Shown piece by piece: positions 1 through 9,300 of a stretch of 64,000 nucleotides of DNA. The stretch comes from Ignavibacteria bacterium (GTDB lineage Bacteria; Bacteroidota; Ignavibacteria; Tepidaquicellales; Tepidaquicellaceae), in NCBI GenBank assembly GCA_019187405.1, contig JABAQZ010000020.1:40855-104854 (forward strand), given 5' to 3'. The notes under the pieces were generated by a model. It saw only the letters and a list, made by a program, of their open reading frames with translations. It was not told the origin of the DNA and searched no databases. The translations under genes were made by a program, and so were the position numbers. Every line of letters begins with the position of its first letter. The stretch's first letter is position 1.

Positions 1-2
1 CA

Positions 3-269
3 GATCCTTTTGACCGCTTCATTTACTTCAGTCATTTACCTGGGAAATGTGATATATATATTTACACTTTAAATGGTGTCTTAGTCAGGAAGTTAAGCAG
101 AAATACAACAGATCCGAATAATTCATTAATGCAATGGGATTTGCAGAATTCAAATCAGATTCCGATTGCAAGCGGGATGTATATAGTATATGTTGATGCA
201 TTTGAGTTAGGTTCAAAAACATTGAAAATAGCTATATTTACTCCTACTGAAAGAATACAAACATTCTAA
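3..269 (+). CDS. C-terminal end of a T9SS-type secreted protein (5' truncated)
   Basis: The window opens inside an open frame (frame 3) that ends at TAA 267-269, leaving 88 residues. They show the beta-sandwich pattern of type IX secretion/FlgD-like C-terminal domains: a DPFDRFIYF opening, IYTLNGVLVRKL, WDLQNSNQIPIASGMYIVYV, then a short tail ending in RIQTF. In Bacteroidota-type bacteria such a domain targets a large exported protein to the T9SS. The catalytic or adhesive part lies outside the window, so its job is unknown. The next gene on the same strand is a PorV/PorQ-type protein, which fits a T9SS theme. Confidence 0.75.
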   Translation, partial: DPFDRFIYFSHLPGKCDIYIYTLNGVLVRKLSRNTTDPNNSLMQWDLQNSNQIPIASGMYIVYVDAFELGSKTLKIAIFTPTERIQTF

Positions 270-279
270 AATTATTTTA

Positions 280-304
280 GTGTGCCTGTGAAAAGCAGGC
301 ACAC
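280..304. other. Perfect 9-bp stem-loop between the T9SS cargo gene and porV
   Basis: GTGTGCCTG (280-288) and CAGGCACAC (296-304) form a perfect 9-bp stem with a 7-base loop. It sits 10 bases after the stop of the upstream gene and 40 bases before the porV start. On the + strand no T-tract follows, so it is not a classical terminator; it may be a weak terminator, a 3'-end stabiliser or a leader structure of porV. Confidence 0.5.
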
Positions 305-344
305 AAAATTAAAAATGAAAAATTTTAAACAAGGAGCAAATAAG

Positions 345-1382
345 ATGAAAATTAAATACATAAATATTACAATAGTATTAATACTGTTTGTAATAGTAAA
401 CAGTTTGTTTGCGGGACCTAAGAATAAATACGGATTGTCTGCTGCACCTGAATTGTTGATTCCCGTTGGTTCTGCAAGCACTGCACTCGGGGGTTCTAAC
501 CTTGCAACTGCCCAAGGGCTCGATGCAATTTACTGGAATCCTTCCGGTCTGGCAACTATGACCGGGAAAACCGGTGAAGTAATGTTTTCAAATCAGGTTT
601 ACATAGCCGATATTGACGTAAATTATTTTGCCGGGGCTTATAAAATTCCCTCAGTCGGAACTTTTGCATTAACGGTTAAATCATTATCATTTGGCGATAT
701 TGAGGTTACAACAATCAATAATCCCGAAGGAACTGGTGAAACATATTCTCCGACTTATTTAACTACGGGAATATCCTATGCAAGAGCAATGACTGACAGA
801 ATTTCTTTCGGAACGACTGCTAAACTTATTTACAATAAAATTTCGAGAGAAACTGCAACGGGTTTTGCTTTTGATTTTGGACTAAACTATAATGTTATCG
901 GAAGCGGATTACAGTTTGGCGTTGCATTAAAAAATCTCGGACCAAGCATGAAGTTTACAGGTCAGGATCTCGAACAATTCTTTCAGCCAAATGGTACTCC
1001 TTCAGGAACACAGCAAGAGCCTTTTGTGATCGAATTGCAGGACTTTGAACTTCCTACTGCTTTGTCACTCGGTATCAGCTATGATTTCAGACTTGATAAA
1101 AAGAATAATCTAATGGTTCATGGAACATTCCAGAATAATTCATTCGCAACCGATGATTATAATCTGGGGCTCGAGTATAACTATAATAAGTTAGTTTACT
1201 TAAGAGGCGGTTATCAGTTTACAAATGATAATGTCGACGACCAAGCATTTACAGGTCCGAGCTTTGGAGCAGGTATTAACTATGCTGCAAGCAAGAGCTT
1301 TAATATTGCTTTTGATTATGCCTACAGATTTTCAGATAGATTCGATGCTAACCAGTTTTTTACAATAATGCTTGGATTTTAA
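345..1382 (+). CDS. PorV/PorQ family outer-membrane protein
   Basis: This 345-residue protein has a signal peptide (MKIKYINITIVLILFVIVNSLFA) followed by an outer-membrane beta-barrel of the FadL-like PorV/PorQ type. Visible features are an early GSASTALGGSNLATAQGLDAIYWNPSGL block, typical of PorV/UPF0164 proteins, then alternating amphipathic strands and a C-terminus ending in aromatic Phe (FTIMLGF). In the T9SS, PorV shuttles cargo to the attachment complex at the outer membrane. The ATG at 345 is preferred over the one at 282 because AAGGAG lies 8 bases before it and the signal peptide begins there; the upstream extension is charged and lies over a stem-loop. A T9SS cargo gene lies just upstream and an intrinsic terminator follows. 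PorV itself cannot be separated from paralogues by reading alone. Confidence 0.85.
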   Translation: MKIKYINITIVLILFVIVNSLFAGPKNKYGLSAAPELLIPVGSASTALGGSNLATAQGLDAIYWNPSGLATMTGKTGEVMFSNQVYIADIDVNYFAGAYKIPSVGTFALTVKSLSFGDIEVTTINNPEGTGETYSPTYLTTGISYARAMTDRISFGTTAKLIYNKISRETATGFAFDFGLNYNVIGSGLQFGVALKNLGPSMKFTGQDLEQFFQPNGTPSGTQQEPFVIELQDFELPTALSLGISYDFRLDKKNNLMVHGTFQNNSFATDDYNLGLEYNYNKLVYLRGGYQFTNDNVDDQAFTGPSFGAGINYAASKSFNIAFDYAYRFSDRFDANQFFTIMLGF

Positions 1383-1406
1383 TCTGAAGTAATTTTATTT
1401 AACTTT

Positions 1407-1442
1407 AAAGGTAATCAATCTGAAAATTGATTACCTTTTTTT
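1407..1442 (+). terminator. Intrinsic terminator after porV
   Basis: AGGTAATCAAT (1409-1419) pairs perfectly with ATTGATTACCT (1426-1436) around a 6-base loop; flanking A/T bases extend the stem and a T-tract follows. It lies 25 bases after the porV stop. The next start codon (1446) begins only a few bases after the T-tract. Confidence 0.85.
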
Positions 1443-1445
1443 ATT

Positions 1446-2822
1446 ATGAATAAAATAAAATTATTTATTTTTATCGTATTACTTATTCTCACCGGAAGCA
1501 AAATATCCGCTCAGGAGAATATTTATTTCAATTTTGATTACTCCATTTTCAAATCAGATGAAACTAACTCCGTATTGGAGGTATATTATTCGGTTAATCA
1601 AAAATCTCTTACGTATGTAAAATCCGGAGATAACTATGAAGGATTTGCGAAAATTCATATTTTACTGACAAACCGAACTGATAACTCCATCGTTATTGAA
1701 AAGTCATTTAAATCGTCTTCAATTGTAAAAGATACTTCAGGAAATGAACTTAGTCAGAACATTATCGGACAAATTAATTTTCTGATAGGCGACGGATATT
1801 ACAAATTAAAATTAACCGGAAGTGATTTCAATAATGACAAGCGATTAGATGTATTTGAAGAAGATTTATCAATATTAAATGCTGCCGTCACAAGCGTAAG
1901 AATGAGCAGTATTGAATTATCTACTGACATCAAGAAATCAGCAAATGAGAAAAGTATTTTTTATAAGAATACGCTTGATGTAATTCCGAATCCTTCCAAT
2001 CTCTTCGGAATGAATTTGAAAGAGCTTTATTATTATTTCGAGATATACGGCTTAAATGAAAATAACGTATCAGATGAGATTACTATAAAATACTCTGTAG
2101 AAGATCTTAATAATAAAAATATTCTTTCTTTCGATAAAAAAATAAAAAGGAACAGCGATTCCAGAGTCGAATACGGTAAGATTAATATTGATTCGCTTCA
2201 AAGAGGATCATACTATTTTAGAATAAAAATTCTTGATCCGTCAAAGAATTTGTCTTTGTCGGGAGAAAAGAAATTTTTTGTTTTTAATATTTCAAATCAG
2301 GTAACCTCAAACAGTCAGCAGGATGATTATCTTATCAGCGAATATCCTGCAAAAGACGAAAAGGATCTGGATAAAGAATTTGCAGTTGCTGCTTATTTAA
2401 TGACGGAAAAGGAAATTGACCGTTATGAAGATATGAAGAATCTTGATTTGAAAAGAAAATTCATGTATGATTTTTGGAAATCAAGAGATTCTAATCCCGG
2501 TACACCTCAGAATGAATTTAAAATTGGCTATCTAAAAAGAGTTAATGAAGCAAATAATAATTTTAAAGAAGCCTACAAAGAAGGATGGAAGACTGACAGA
2601 GGAAGAGTCTACCTTGTTTACGGAAAACCTGATGATATTGAAAGATTTCCTTTTGAAACAACAAAGAAGAGTTATGAAATTTGGAAATATGATTCTGTAG
2701 AAGGAGGAGGTGAATGTGTATTTATCGAGAAGCAGTCAACTACCGGAGTTTATTGGCTGGTTCATAGTACATTTAAAAGCGAACTCAAAAATTACGAATG
2801 GGAAAAAGAATTAGCGCCTTAA
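1446..2822 (+). CDS. GWxTD domain-containing secreted protein
   Basis: This 458-residue protein starts with a signal peptide (MNKIKLFIFIVLLILTGSKISAQ). Its central part is beta-rich, with Ig-like strands and the phrase GSYYFRIKILDPS. The C-terminal third carries the family signature GWKTDRGRVYLVYGKPDD near residues 378-395, followed by YEIWKYD and the end of the domain. GWxTD proteins occur in several bacterial phyla, including Ignavibacteria; their biochemical role is not established. It opens a five-gene operon with gaps of 4-14 bases down to lptB. The start codon lies directly after the porV terminator, so either its promoter lies within or upstream of the terminator or it depends on read-through. 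No Shine-Dalgarno sequence is visible. Confidence 0.85.
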   Translation: MNKIKLFIFIVLLILTGSKISAQENIYFNFDYSIFKSDETNSVLEVYYSVNQKSLTYVKSGDNYEGFAKIHILLTNRTDNSIVIEKSFKSSSIVKDTSGNELSQNIIGQINFLIGDGYYKLKLTGSDFNNDKRLDVFEEDLSILNAAVTSVRMSSIELSTDIKKSANEKSIFYKNTLDVIPNPSNLFGMNLKELYYYFEIYGLNENNVSDEITIKYSVEDLNNKNILSFDKKIKRNSDSRVEYGKINIDSLQRGSYYFRIKILDPSKNLSLSGEKKFFVFNISNQVTSNSQQDDYLISEYPAKDEKDLDKEFAVAAYLMTEKEIDRYEDMKNLDLKRKFMYDFWKSRDSNPGTPQNEFKIGYLKRVNEANNNFKEAYKEGWKTDRGRVYLVYGKPDDIERFPFETTKKSYEIWKYDSVEGGGECVFIEKQSTTGVYWLVHSTFKSELKNYEWEKELAP

Positions 2823-2828
2823 TTCACC

Positions 2829-3746
2829 TTGGAAAAAAATCTTAAAATTTATTTATTGTCGTTATTTTTTGCGACTGCTCTTTGGATTTACATAAGCCTG
2901 AATATGAGTTATTCAGTGGATTTATCAATTCCAGTCGAGATAAAGACATCATCAACACAGGCTTTGACAGATGAATTGCCGAGTTCGATAGATGTTACCG
3001 TAAGAGGAAAAGGATGGGAACTAATCGGCATGCTTATATCAAAAAATACAAAATATACGCTTGATATTTCAAAATACAAGAAGGATTCAAAAATACTGAC
3101 TGAAAATTTTGTTAGTGACAAAATAAATCTCAATCCAAATGTATCAGTTTTAAACATTACTCCGGATACTATCAATATTAGTTTTGATAAAATTTCTGAG
3201 AAGCTGGTGCCTGTAAGAAATCGGATTACAGTTAAACCTAAAGACGGATACGGAATAGCGGGTAAGCCAGTTCTTAAGCCTGATTCCGTTAAAGTCAGAG
3301 GTTCTTCATATATTTTAAATAAAATAAAATTCATTTCAACCGAAGACCTTGTATTTAATGACGTTAATTCTGAACTATCGGGCAAAGTAAGAATTATGGA
3401 TACTTTGTCAAACATAATAAGCATTGAGCCAAAAATTCTTGATTTCTCATATTCCGTTCAGCTTACAGCGGAAAAATATTTCGAAGATGTTACTGTGGAG
3501 GTTTCCGGTTTACCTGAAGATAAAGAAGTTTTATTACTTCCTCCAAAAGTAAATCTTTCTATAAGAGGGGGTATTAATTTTATTACGGGATTAACACAGG
3601 CAGATATCAATGTTAAGGTAGAGTTTAATAAAATTGAAATTGATACTCTCGGATTTTTAAAACCTGAAGTGAGCGTACCCGAAGGTCTCGAAGTACTCAG
3701 CATGAATCCCGAAAAACTTCAATACATTATTAAGAAAAAGCTTTGA
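2829..3746 (+). CDS. YbbR-like domain protein
   Basis: This 305-residue protein begins at TTG 2829, six bases after the previous stop; no ATG lies nearby and the first residues (MEKNLKIYLLSLFFATALWIYISLNM) form the expected single membrane anchor. The rest is a series of YbbR beta repeats, for example SIDVTVRGKGWELIGML, and the second motif PDSVKVRGSSYILNKI near residues 151-166. In Firmicutes the YbbR protein CdaR modulates the cyclic-di-AMP synthase CdaA, and CdaR-like proteins often sit next to that gene. No cyclase gene is in this operon, so the role here is unresolved. It is probably anchored in the inner membrane facing the periplasm. Confidence 0.8.
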   Translation: MEKNLKIYLLSLFFATALWIYISLNMSYSVDLSIPVEIKTSSTQALTDELPSSIDVTVRGKGWELIGMLISKNTKYTLDISKYKKDSKILTENFVSDKINLNPNVSVLNITPDTINISFDKISEKLVPVRNRITVKPKDGYGIAGKPVLKPDSVKVRGSSYILNKIKFISTEDLVFNDVNSELSGKVRIMDTLSNIISIEPKILDFSYSVQLTAEKYFEDVTVEVSGLPEDKEVLLLPPKVNLSIRGGINFITGLTQADINVKVEFNKIEIDTLGFLKPEVSVPEGLEVLSMNPEKLQYIIKKKL

Positions 3747-3750
3747 GGAT

Positions 3751-4512
3751 TTGAAAGATTATTTAATCAGCGAATACAGGGCTTTAATTCGTGAAGTAAA
3801 AGCGCTGGATTTTAAAGTAACATTTATTTTCTTATCTGTTGCAATAATTACATTTCTTTCAATTGTTTTTGCATCTCCCAATTTTTATTATGAAATTGTA
3901 AGCAGGGATAAAATGTATTCCAGAATTTACTGGTTTCTGGCTGATGGGATGCTGATGTTTGCTATCCCCGCGCTTATCATTAAATTAATTTTTAAAGAAA
4001 AATTATCCGATTACGGCTTCAGATTAGGTGATGTTAAATTCGGCATGATTACTTCCATATCTTTTTTCGCAGTAATGCTGATTACAGTCTGGATTGTCTC
4101 CGGATCTCAGAAATTTGCCGCCACTTATCCGCAGGGAGGTCAGAAAGTATCCGGAAGTTTGATTGTCTTTTTGCTTTATGAGCTTTGCGTATTAGTTTAT
4201 ATGCTGGGCTGGGAATTTTTCTGGAGAGGTTATGTGCTGTTTGGATTGAAACCGAAATTCGGATACTATTCTATATTTATTCAAATGATTCCTTTCTTTA
4301 TTTTGCACAAAGGCAAACCTGAAATTGAATTGTTTGCTTCGATCTTTGCGGGTCTAATACTCGGTATCCAAGCGCTCAGAAGTAATTCATTCATTTATTG
4401 CTGGCTTCTTCACTGGCTTGTTATGTTATCCATTGATGGAATTTCAGTCCTTAGACTAAGAGGAGATAATTATGAAATCGGCATTGAAGGTTTGCTTAAA
4501 CTGTTTTTTTGA
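3751..4512 (+). CDS. CPBP-family intramembrane glutamic endopeptidase
   Basis: This 253-residue protein has about seven membrane segments and the CPBP/Rce1-type motifs: WEFFWRG near residue 160 (motif 1), FFILHKGKP (motif 2) and a late LLHWLVM (motif 3). Most relatives have EExxxR in motif 1; here the first Glu is replaced by Trp, leaving ExxxR, so the activity may be altered. The start is TTG at 3751 with GAGG just upstream, four bases after the YbbR stop. The substrate is unknown. It is co-transcribed with pdxJ and lptB. Confidence 0.75.
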   Translation: MKDYLISEYRALIREVKALDFKVTFIFLSVAIITFLSIVFASPNFYYEIVSRDKMYSRIYWFLADGMLMFAIPALIIKLIFKEKLSDYGFRLGDVKFGMITSISFFAVMLITVWIVSGSQKFAATYPQGGQKVSGSLIVFLLYELCVLVYMLGWEFFWRGYVLFGLKPKFGYYSIFIQMIPFFILHKGKPEIELFASIFAGLILGIQALRSNSFIYCWLLHWLVMLSIDGISVLRLRGDNYEIGIEGLLKLFF

Positions 4513-4526
4513 ATTAATATTTTATC

Positions 4527-5240
4527 ATGAAACTCGCAGTAAACATTGACCACATTGCAACTCTAAGAGAAGCAAGAGGGGAGAGAGAGCCGGAGCCGGT
4601 TGTTGCGGCAGGAATATGTGAATTAGCCGGGGTTGACGGAATTGTATGTCATTTAAGAGAGGACAGGAGGCACATTAATGACAGGGATTTAAAACTCCTG
4701 AAAGAAGTTGTACGAACCAAACTTGATCTTGAAATGGCTGCAACTGATGAAATGATAAAAATTGCCCTGCAAACTTCTCCGGATATTGTTACGCTTGTTC
4801 CCGAAAAGAGGCAAGAGCTGACAACCGAAGGCGGGCTCAATCTTAAAAGCGACAAATCAAAATATAAAAAAGCAATTGAAGAGCTGCATTCAAAAAATAT
4901 TCCTGTCAGTTTATTCATAGATCCTGAACCGGCAAATGTTGATTTGGCAGTAGAACTTAATGCTGATATAATTGAAATACATACCGGTAAATTTGCTAAT
5001 ACAAATTCTGAAAAAGACAGCATCACCGAATTAACTAAAATTGCCGTAACTGCAAGAATGGCGGCGGAGCTTGGTTTAATAGTAACTGCGGGACACGGAT
5101 TAAATTATAAAAATGTAGAAGCGATAAAATCCATTTCTGAAATCAGAGAGATAAGCATCGGTCACTCAATAATTTCCAGAGCAGTATTCACCGGACTTCA
5201 CAAAGCAGTCAGAGACATGATTGAAATTCTCAATTCTTAA
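4527..5240 (+). CDS. pdxJ: Pyridoxine 5'-phosphate synthase
   Basis: This 237-residue protein matches PdxJ along its length, with the N-terminal LAVNIDHIATLREARG and EPEPVVAAGICELAGVDGI, the region ITLVPEKRQELTTEGGL, and the late TAGHGLNYKNV phosphate-binding loop. PdxJ is a cytoplasmic TIM-barrel enzyme that condenses 1-deoxyxylulose 5-phosphate with aminoacetone 3-phosphate to give pyridoxine 5'-phosphate in the DXP-dependent vitamin B6 route. It is in the run with the CPBP protease (14-base gap) and lptB (12-base gap). No other pdx gene is in the window. Confidence 0.95.
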   Translation: MKLAVNIDHIATLREARGEREPEPVVAAGICELAGVDGIVCHLREDRRHINDRDLKLLKEVVRTKLDLEMAATDEMIKIALQTSPDIVTLVPEKRQELTTEGGLNLKSDKSKYKKAIEELHSKNIPVSLFIDPEPANVDLAVELNADIIEIHTGKFANTNSEKDSITELTKIAVTARMAAELGLIVTAGHGLNYKNVEAIKSISEIREISIGHSIISRAVFTGLHKAVRDMIEILNS

Positions 5241-5252
5241 TAGTACAAGTAT

Positions 5253-5999
5253 TTGAGTGAGCTAAAGACAAATAATCTTAAAAAGGAATACAAGAGGAGA
5301 ATTGTAGTAAACAATGTTTCTCTGAGATTAAAACAAGGCGAGATAGTAGGATTGCTTGGACCAAACGGAGCCGGCAAGACAACAACTTTTTATATGATTT
5401 GCGGCATGATTAAACCTGATGATGGTGAGGTAGAACTTGATAAGGATATAATCACTCTGCTTCCAATGTATAAAAGAGCAAGACTTGGAATTGGCTATCT
5501 GCCGCAGGAGGCTTCTGTATTCAGGAAAATGACGGTCAAAGATAACATCATAAGTATTTTACAATTTATATATACCGATAAGGAAGAGATTCAAGACAAA
5601 TGTAATAAACTTCTGAAGGAATTTAATCTTACAAAGGTCCAGGATTCTATGGGATATGTTTTATCCGGAGGTGAAAGAAGGAGAACTGAAATTGCAAGAT
5701 GCTTAGCAGCCGACCCCAAGTTTATTTTACTGGACGAACCATTTGCAGGAATTGATCCGATTGCTTCTGAAGAAATTATGAAGATGGTTTTTAAACTAAA
5801 GGAGAGGAATATCGGGATTTTGATAACAGACCACAATGTTCATGAAACTCTTTCGATTGTTGACAGAGCCTACATTCTAATAGACGGGAAAATATTCCGT
5901 TCCGGTAATGCACTGGAGCTTGCAAACGACGAGATGGTGAAAAAGTATTATCTTGGTGAAAACTTTAGTCTCGAAAGATACTTATACAGAGATACTTAA
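5253..5999 (+). CDS. lptB: Lipopolysaccharide export ABC transporter ATPase LptB
   Basis: This 248-residue protein is an ABC ATPase of LptB type: Walker A GPNGAGKTT (residues 36-44), the Q-loop region LPQEASVFRKMTV, signature LSGGERRR, Walker B FILLDEPFAG and the H-loop ITDHNV. LptB powers LPS extraction by LptFG at the inner membrane. The phrases LPQEASVFRKM and LLDEPFAGIDPIA are characteristic and separate it from LivF/LivG relatives. It starts at TTG 5253 (MSELKTNNLKK). It is the last gene of the operon and ends 12 bases from the convergent fmdB-type gene; no terminator is visible in that gap. Confidence 0.93.
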   Translation: MSELKTNNLKKEYKRRIVVNNVSLRLKQGEIVGLLGPNGAGKTTTFYMICGMIKPDDGEVELDKDIITLLPMYKRARLGIGYLPQEASVFRKMTVKDNIISILQFIYTDKEEIQDKCNKLLKEFNLTKVQDSMGYVLSGGERRRTEIARCLAADPKFILLDEPFAGIDPIASEEIMKMVFKLKERNIGILITDHNVHETLSIVDRAYILIDGKIFRSGNALELANDEMVKKYYLGENFSLERYLYRDT

Positions 6000-6011
6000 A
6001 GTCAGCTAAAT

Positions 6012-6368
6012 TCACTCGCCGGCTGGTTTGGAAGCCGCAGATGATTTTGACGATTCAGATTTGACAGCAGATGTTTTGGTATCCTGTGGCGATGAATTTT
6101 CGGTTGAAGTATTTTCAGTTTTTATTGATTTCGTTTCTGTTTTATTTTCTGCAGATGTTCCTGCATCGGATTTTTGGGAAGATGAATTTTTATAATCAGT
6201 TAAATAAAATCCGCTTCCTTTAAAAATCAATCCGCCTCCCGTTCCAATAAGTCTGGCAAGAGATTCTTTTCCGCAATTTGGACAGGTTTTCAGCTTATCT
6301 TCTTTCATTGACTGGAATACTTCAAAATGATGACCGCAATCTGAGCATTTATATTCGTATGTAGGCAT
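6012..6368 (-). CDS. FmdB-family zinc ribbon protein
   Basis: This 118-residue protein begins MPTYEYKCSDCGHHFEVFQSM and has two CxxC pairs (Cys8/Cys11, Cys29/Cys32) that form a zinc ribbon of the FmdB/CxxC_CXXC_SSSS type, followed by the usual GGGLIFKGSGFYLTDY. The last half is a low-complexity Ser/Thr/Lys/Glu-rich tail that looks disordered. The family is named from a formamidase-operon regulator, but its general function is not known. Its ATG lies one base after the stop of the tubulin-like gene, so the two are almost certainly translated from one mRNA. Confidence 0.85.
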   Translation of the reverse strand: MPTYEYKCSDCGHHFEVFQSMKEDKLKTCPNCGKESLARLIGTGGGLIFKGSGFYLTDYKNSSSQKSDAGTSAENKTETKSIKTENTSTENSSPQDTKTSAVKSESSKSSAASKPAGE

Positions 6369-6369
6369 T

Positions 6370-9300
6370 TTAAATATTTATTTTAAGAAATTCTTTTTTA
6401 GCTTTTTCATATTCTTCGGAAGTGATTAGCCCTTCATCAAGCGCTTGTTTAATTTCCTTAAGTTTAGTTCTGCTGATGTTTCCTGTTGAGGATTCATATT
6501 CTGACGTTTCGGTGTTTTGCATTTGCTGTTTTTCACTGAGTATCTGTTTTACTTTTAATGCACGCTTTGATTCATCTCCAACTTCATAAGAAAACTCTTC
6601 AGGATTATTCTTAAGGTGTATTACTCTTTCCGTAAACTGTTGTCTGTCTTTAAGAGTTATTTTATCTTCGATTTCTTTTGCCAGATCTTTCAGTATTTTA
6701 AACTGATAAGTTTCGATTTTTTTCTTTGCTTCGCCGGAAATTTCCACTTCCATGGGTTTATATATCACATCGTAATAAAATTCATACATGGCAAGCATCT
6801 CGGCAAGTTTACCGTTTTTAAAAAACTGATTTTGAACGGTTTCTGCATCTTTTAGAATTCTGTATCTCAACGCATCTTTACCCTGCTCTTCATATAATCT
6901 GTTTATAAGTCTGGACTCAATACCGAGTTGCTCGACTCTTTTTACAGTAATGCCTTCTTGTCTCGTATATTTATATATTGCCTTTGAGGAATCAGTTTCC
7001 GGAACAATGTCAAAAATTTCAAATATCAAACCGAGGAGATAAGTTTTGTATGCTTCGTCGAGTCTGGTTTTTTCCTCATCGTTTAGCGGAATAATGTCGT
7101 GATAAATAAAATAGTTTTTATTTATATGAAGATCTACATTGTGATTATTTGAAAGATGTTTGTAATAAGGCTTCATTTCTTCTGCAATCGTGTACGAATA
7201 AAACAACGGAAATCCCGCCCATTCGGAATAAAAAGTTATCGTAGAATTATCTGCAGAATCTTTAAACTCAACGTTGGAGCCTGCAATTGAATGTATGAGA
7301 GACTGAAATTTTTTAAACGAAGGCGTATTAGTTTTTGTACCTATATAAATTTTCTTTGCCGAGTCATCAAGCTTAAAGCTGCCGGGTATCTCCCTGATTC
7401 TAAGCCATGGGAAAGCCTGATTAAACATACCTCTTATTTTTGATTCGCTTCTTATAGCATCTTTTTCAAAAAGCATTTCGGTAATATTAAAATCTTCTTT
7501 AATATTTTCAAATTGCTTTCTGGCAAATGAAATCATTCTGCTTTCAATTATGGCAGCATCTCTTTCGTTGAGAATATTTACAATGTCGGTTACATCCGAA
7601 GCGCCAAGCTCTTTTAAAAGACTATTGGAAAGGTTTCGTATTTTTTCTGAAGATGCCTGACCTGTACCTATATATCTGACGTAATATATGTCTTTAACTT
7701 CGTCAGGCGTATAGATCAGATGATTAAAGCTGGTTTCATTTTTCTGAAGGAAGTAATTATATTTTCTCTGAAAATTGTTTTTCAGTACTCCGAGATTTCC
7801 AGTGAGTTTATTCAGGTCAGGAATTAAACCCGATGAAATGATCTTATCCGATGCAGATTTTTCCTTTGTTTCTATCATTGCAAGTATTCTCAGACAAATT
7901 TCACGGGCATAATATCTTGACTTAAGTTTAATGATAGCATTATAATATTCTTCCATGTTTTCGAGAACCTTTTCCAGAGTTCCAGCCATAGCAGATTTTC
8001 TTAAAACATTAAGCTTTGATCTTGATTCGTCTTCTTTTAACTCTTGGAAAATTCTTTTAAACTCCGAATCAGTACGGGAGATAAACGACTGAAGATCTTT
8101 AATCTCTTTTTCATACTTTGGTATATAATCAAAATTCCCGTTAGTAAGAATAAACTGCAGTCTTTTTAAAAGATTAATTGCATAAAAAACGCCTCTTGTA
8201 GAATCATTAACAAGCGTATTAATTTTTCTTTCAAGACTTCCGATAATATTTCTGTCTCTATCTCCTATTACCGTCTGAATAACTTTGTTTCTGTTAGAAT
8301 AAATCTGAGACATATACATACCAAGCCTGCTTATGTCGTTATCATCTCTGAAGTTGGTATCGAACTTCATTTTCTCATTCAGCAGGTACGAGGACCAGCT
8401 GCTGCCGCGTTTTCCGCTTGTTAGGTCATTCTGAATTCCTGTGAGAAATGATTTTATGTTTGACTGAATAGATGATTTATCGCCGCTTTTGTAAAGTGAA
8501 TCAAGTAGCTGAAATTTATTTTTTGATTCAAGCAGACCGAGTTCGGGAAGAAACTCAGCAATAAGGTAATTATCAATTTCACTTTGTGCGCCTTCGGCAT
8601 AAGTAAGATAATAATTAATTATTTCTTCGCACAATTTGTATGCGCATGAAGTGATAATTCTGTCAACCGGTATGGAAATAGATGACTGTCCAAGTGTTGA
8701 ATACTTCCTTGAATAAGTATTATCAGAGACAGAATTATCGTCAGGCCAAAGACGCTGTTTGTACTGGACGAGATTCACTCTGACACCTCTTTTATAATTG
8801 GCAAAATCAGAATTTGAAAAATCATTAAATATGGTGTCGGCAAGCATTTTATAAATATCTCTGTTATTTTGCTCGGACAATGACAGGTTCTTTGAATTTT
8901 CACCGTCGATAATGTAAGTATCATCATAAACACCGGGTTGAAATTCATGCATCTCATTTTTTTTCCATGTAACTTTAAATGTGTTTATAAGATTGTAAAA
9001 TTCAAATTCTTTTAAAGCTGCATATCCGTTTGCATAAACTCTTTCTTTGCCATAAGTCTGAAAAATTTTTGGAAGAACAATATAGCATGTAGATACTGCT
9101 TGATTTCTGAAAATATTTCTTATAAGAAAACCCATGTCGATGAACATGCCTGAACCGGTTCCGCCGCTGACGGAAGTTATGACATAAACATTTATTTTAT
9201 CTGTGTTAACATTTTTTATTTTATGAATTTCCTTAACTGAATTAATCGATCTTGAATCCGTAATTCGGGATTTAGCGGATGTAAGTTTTGAGACAATTTC

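Noticed and set aside
282..344. Upstream ATG (282) as the porV start
   Set aside because: The added residues are charged and lie over a stem-loop, while AAGGAG and the signal peptide fit ATG 345.
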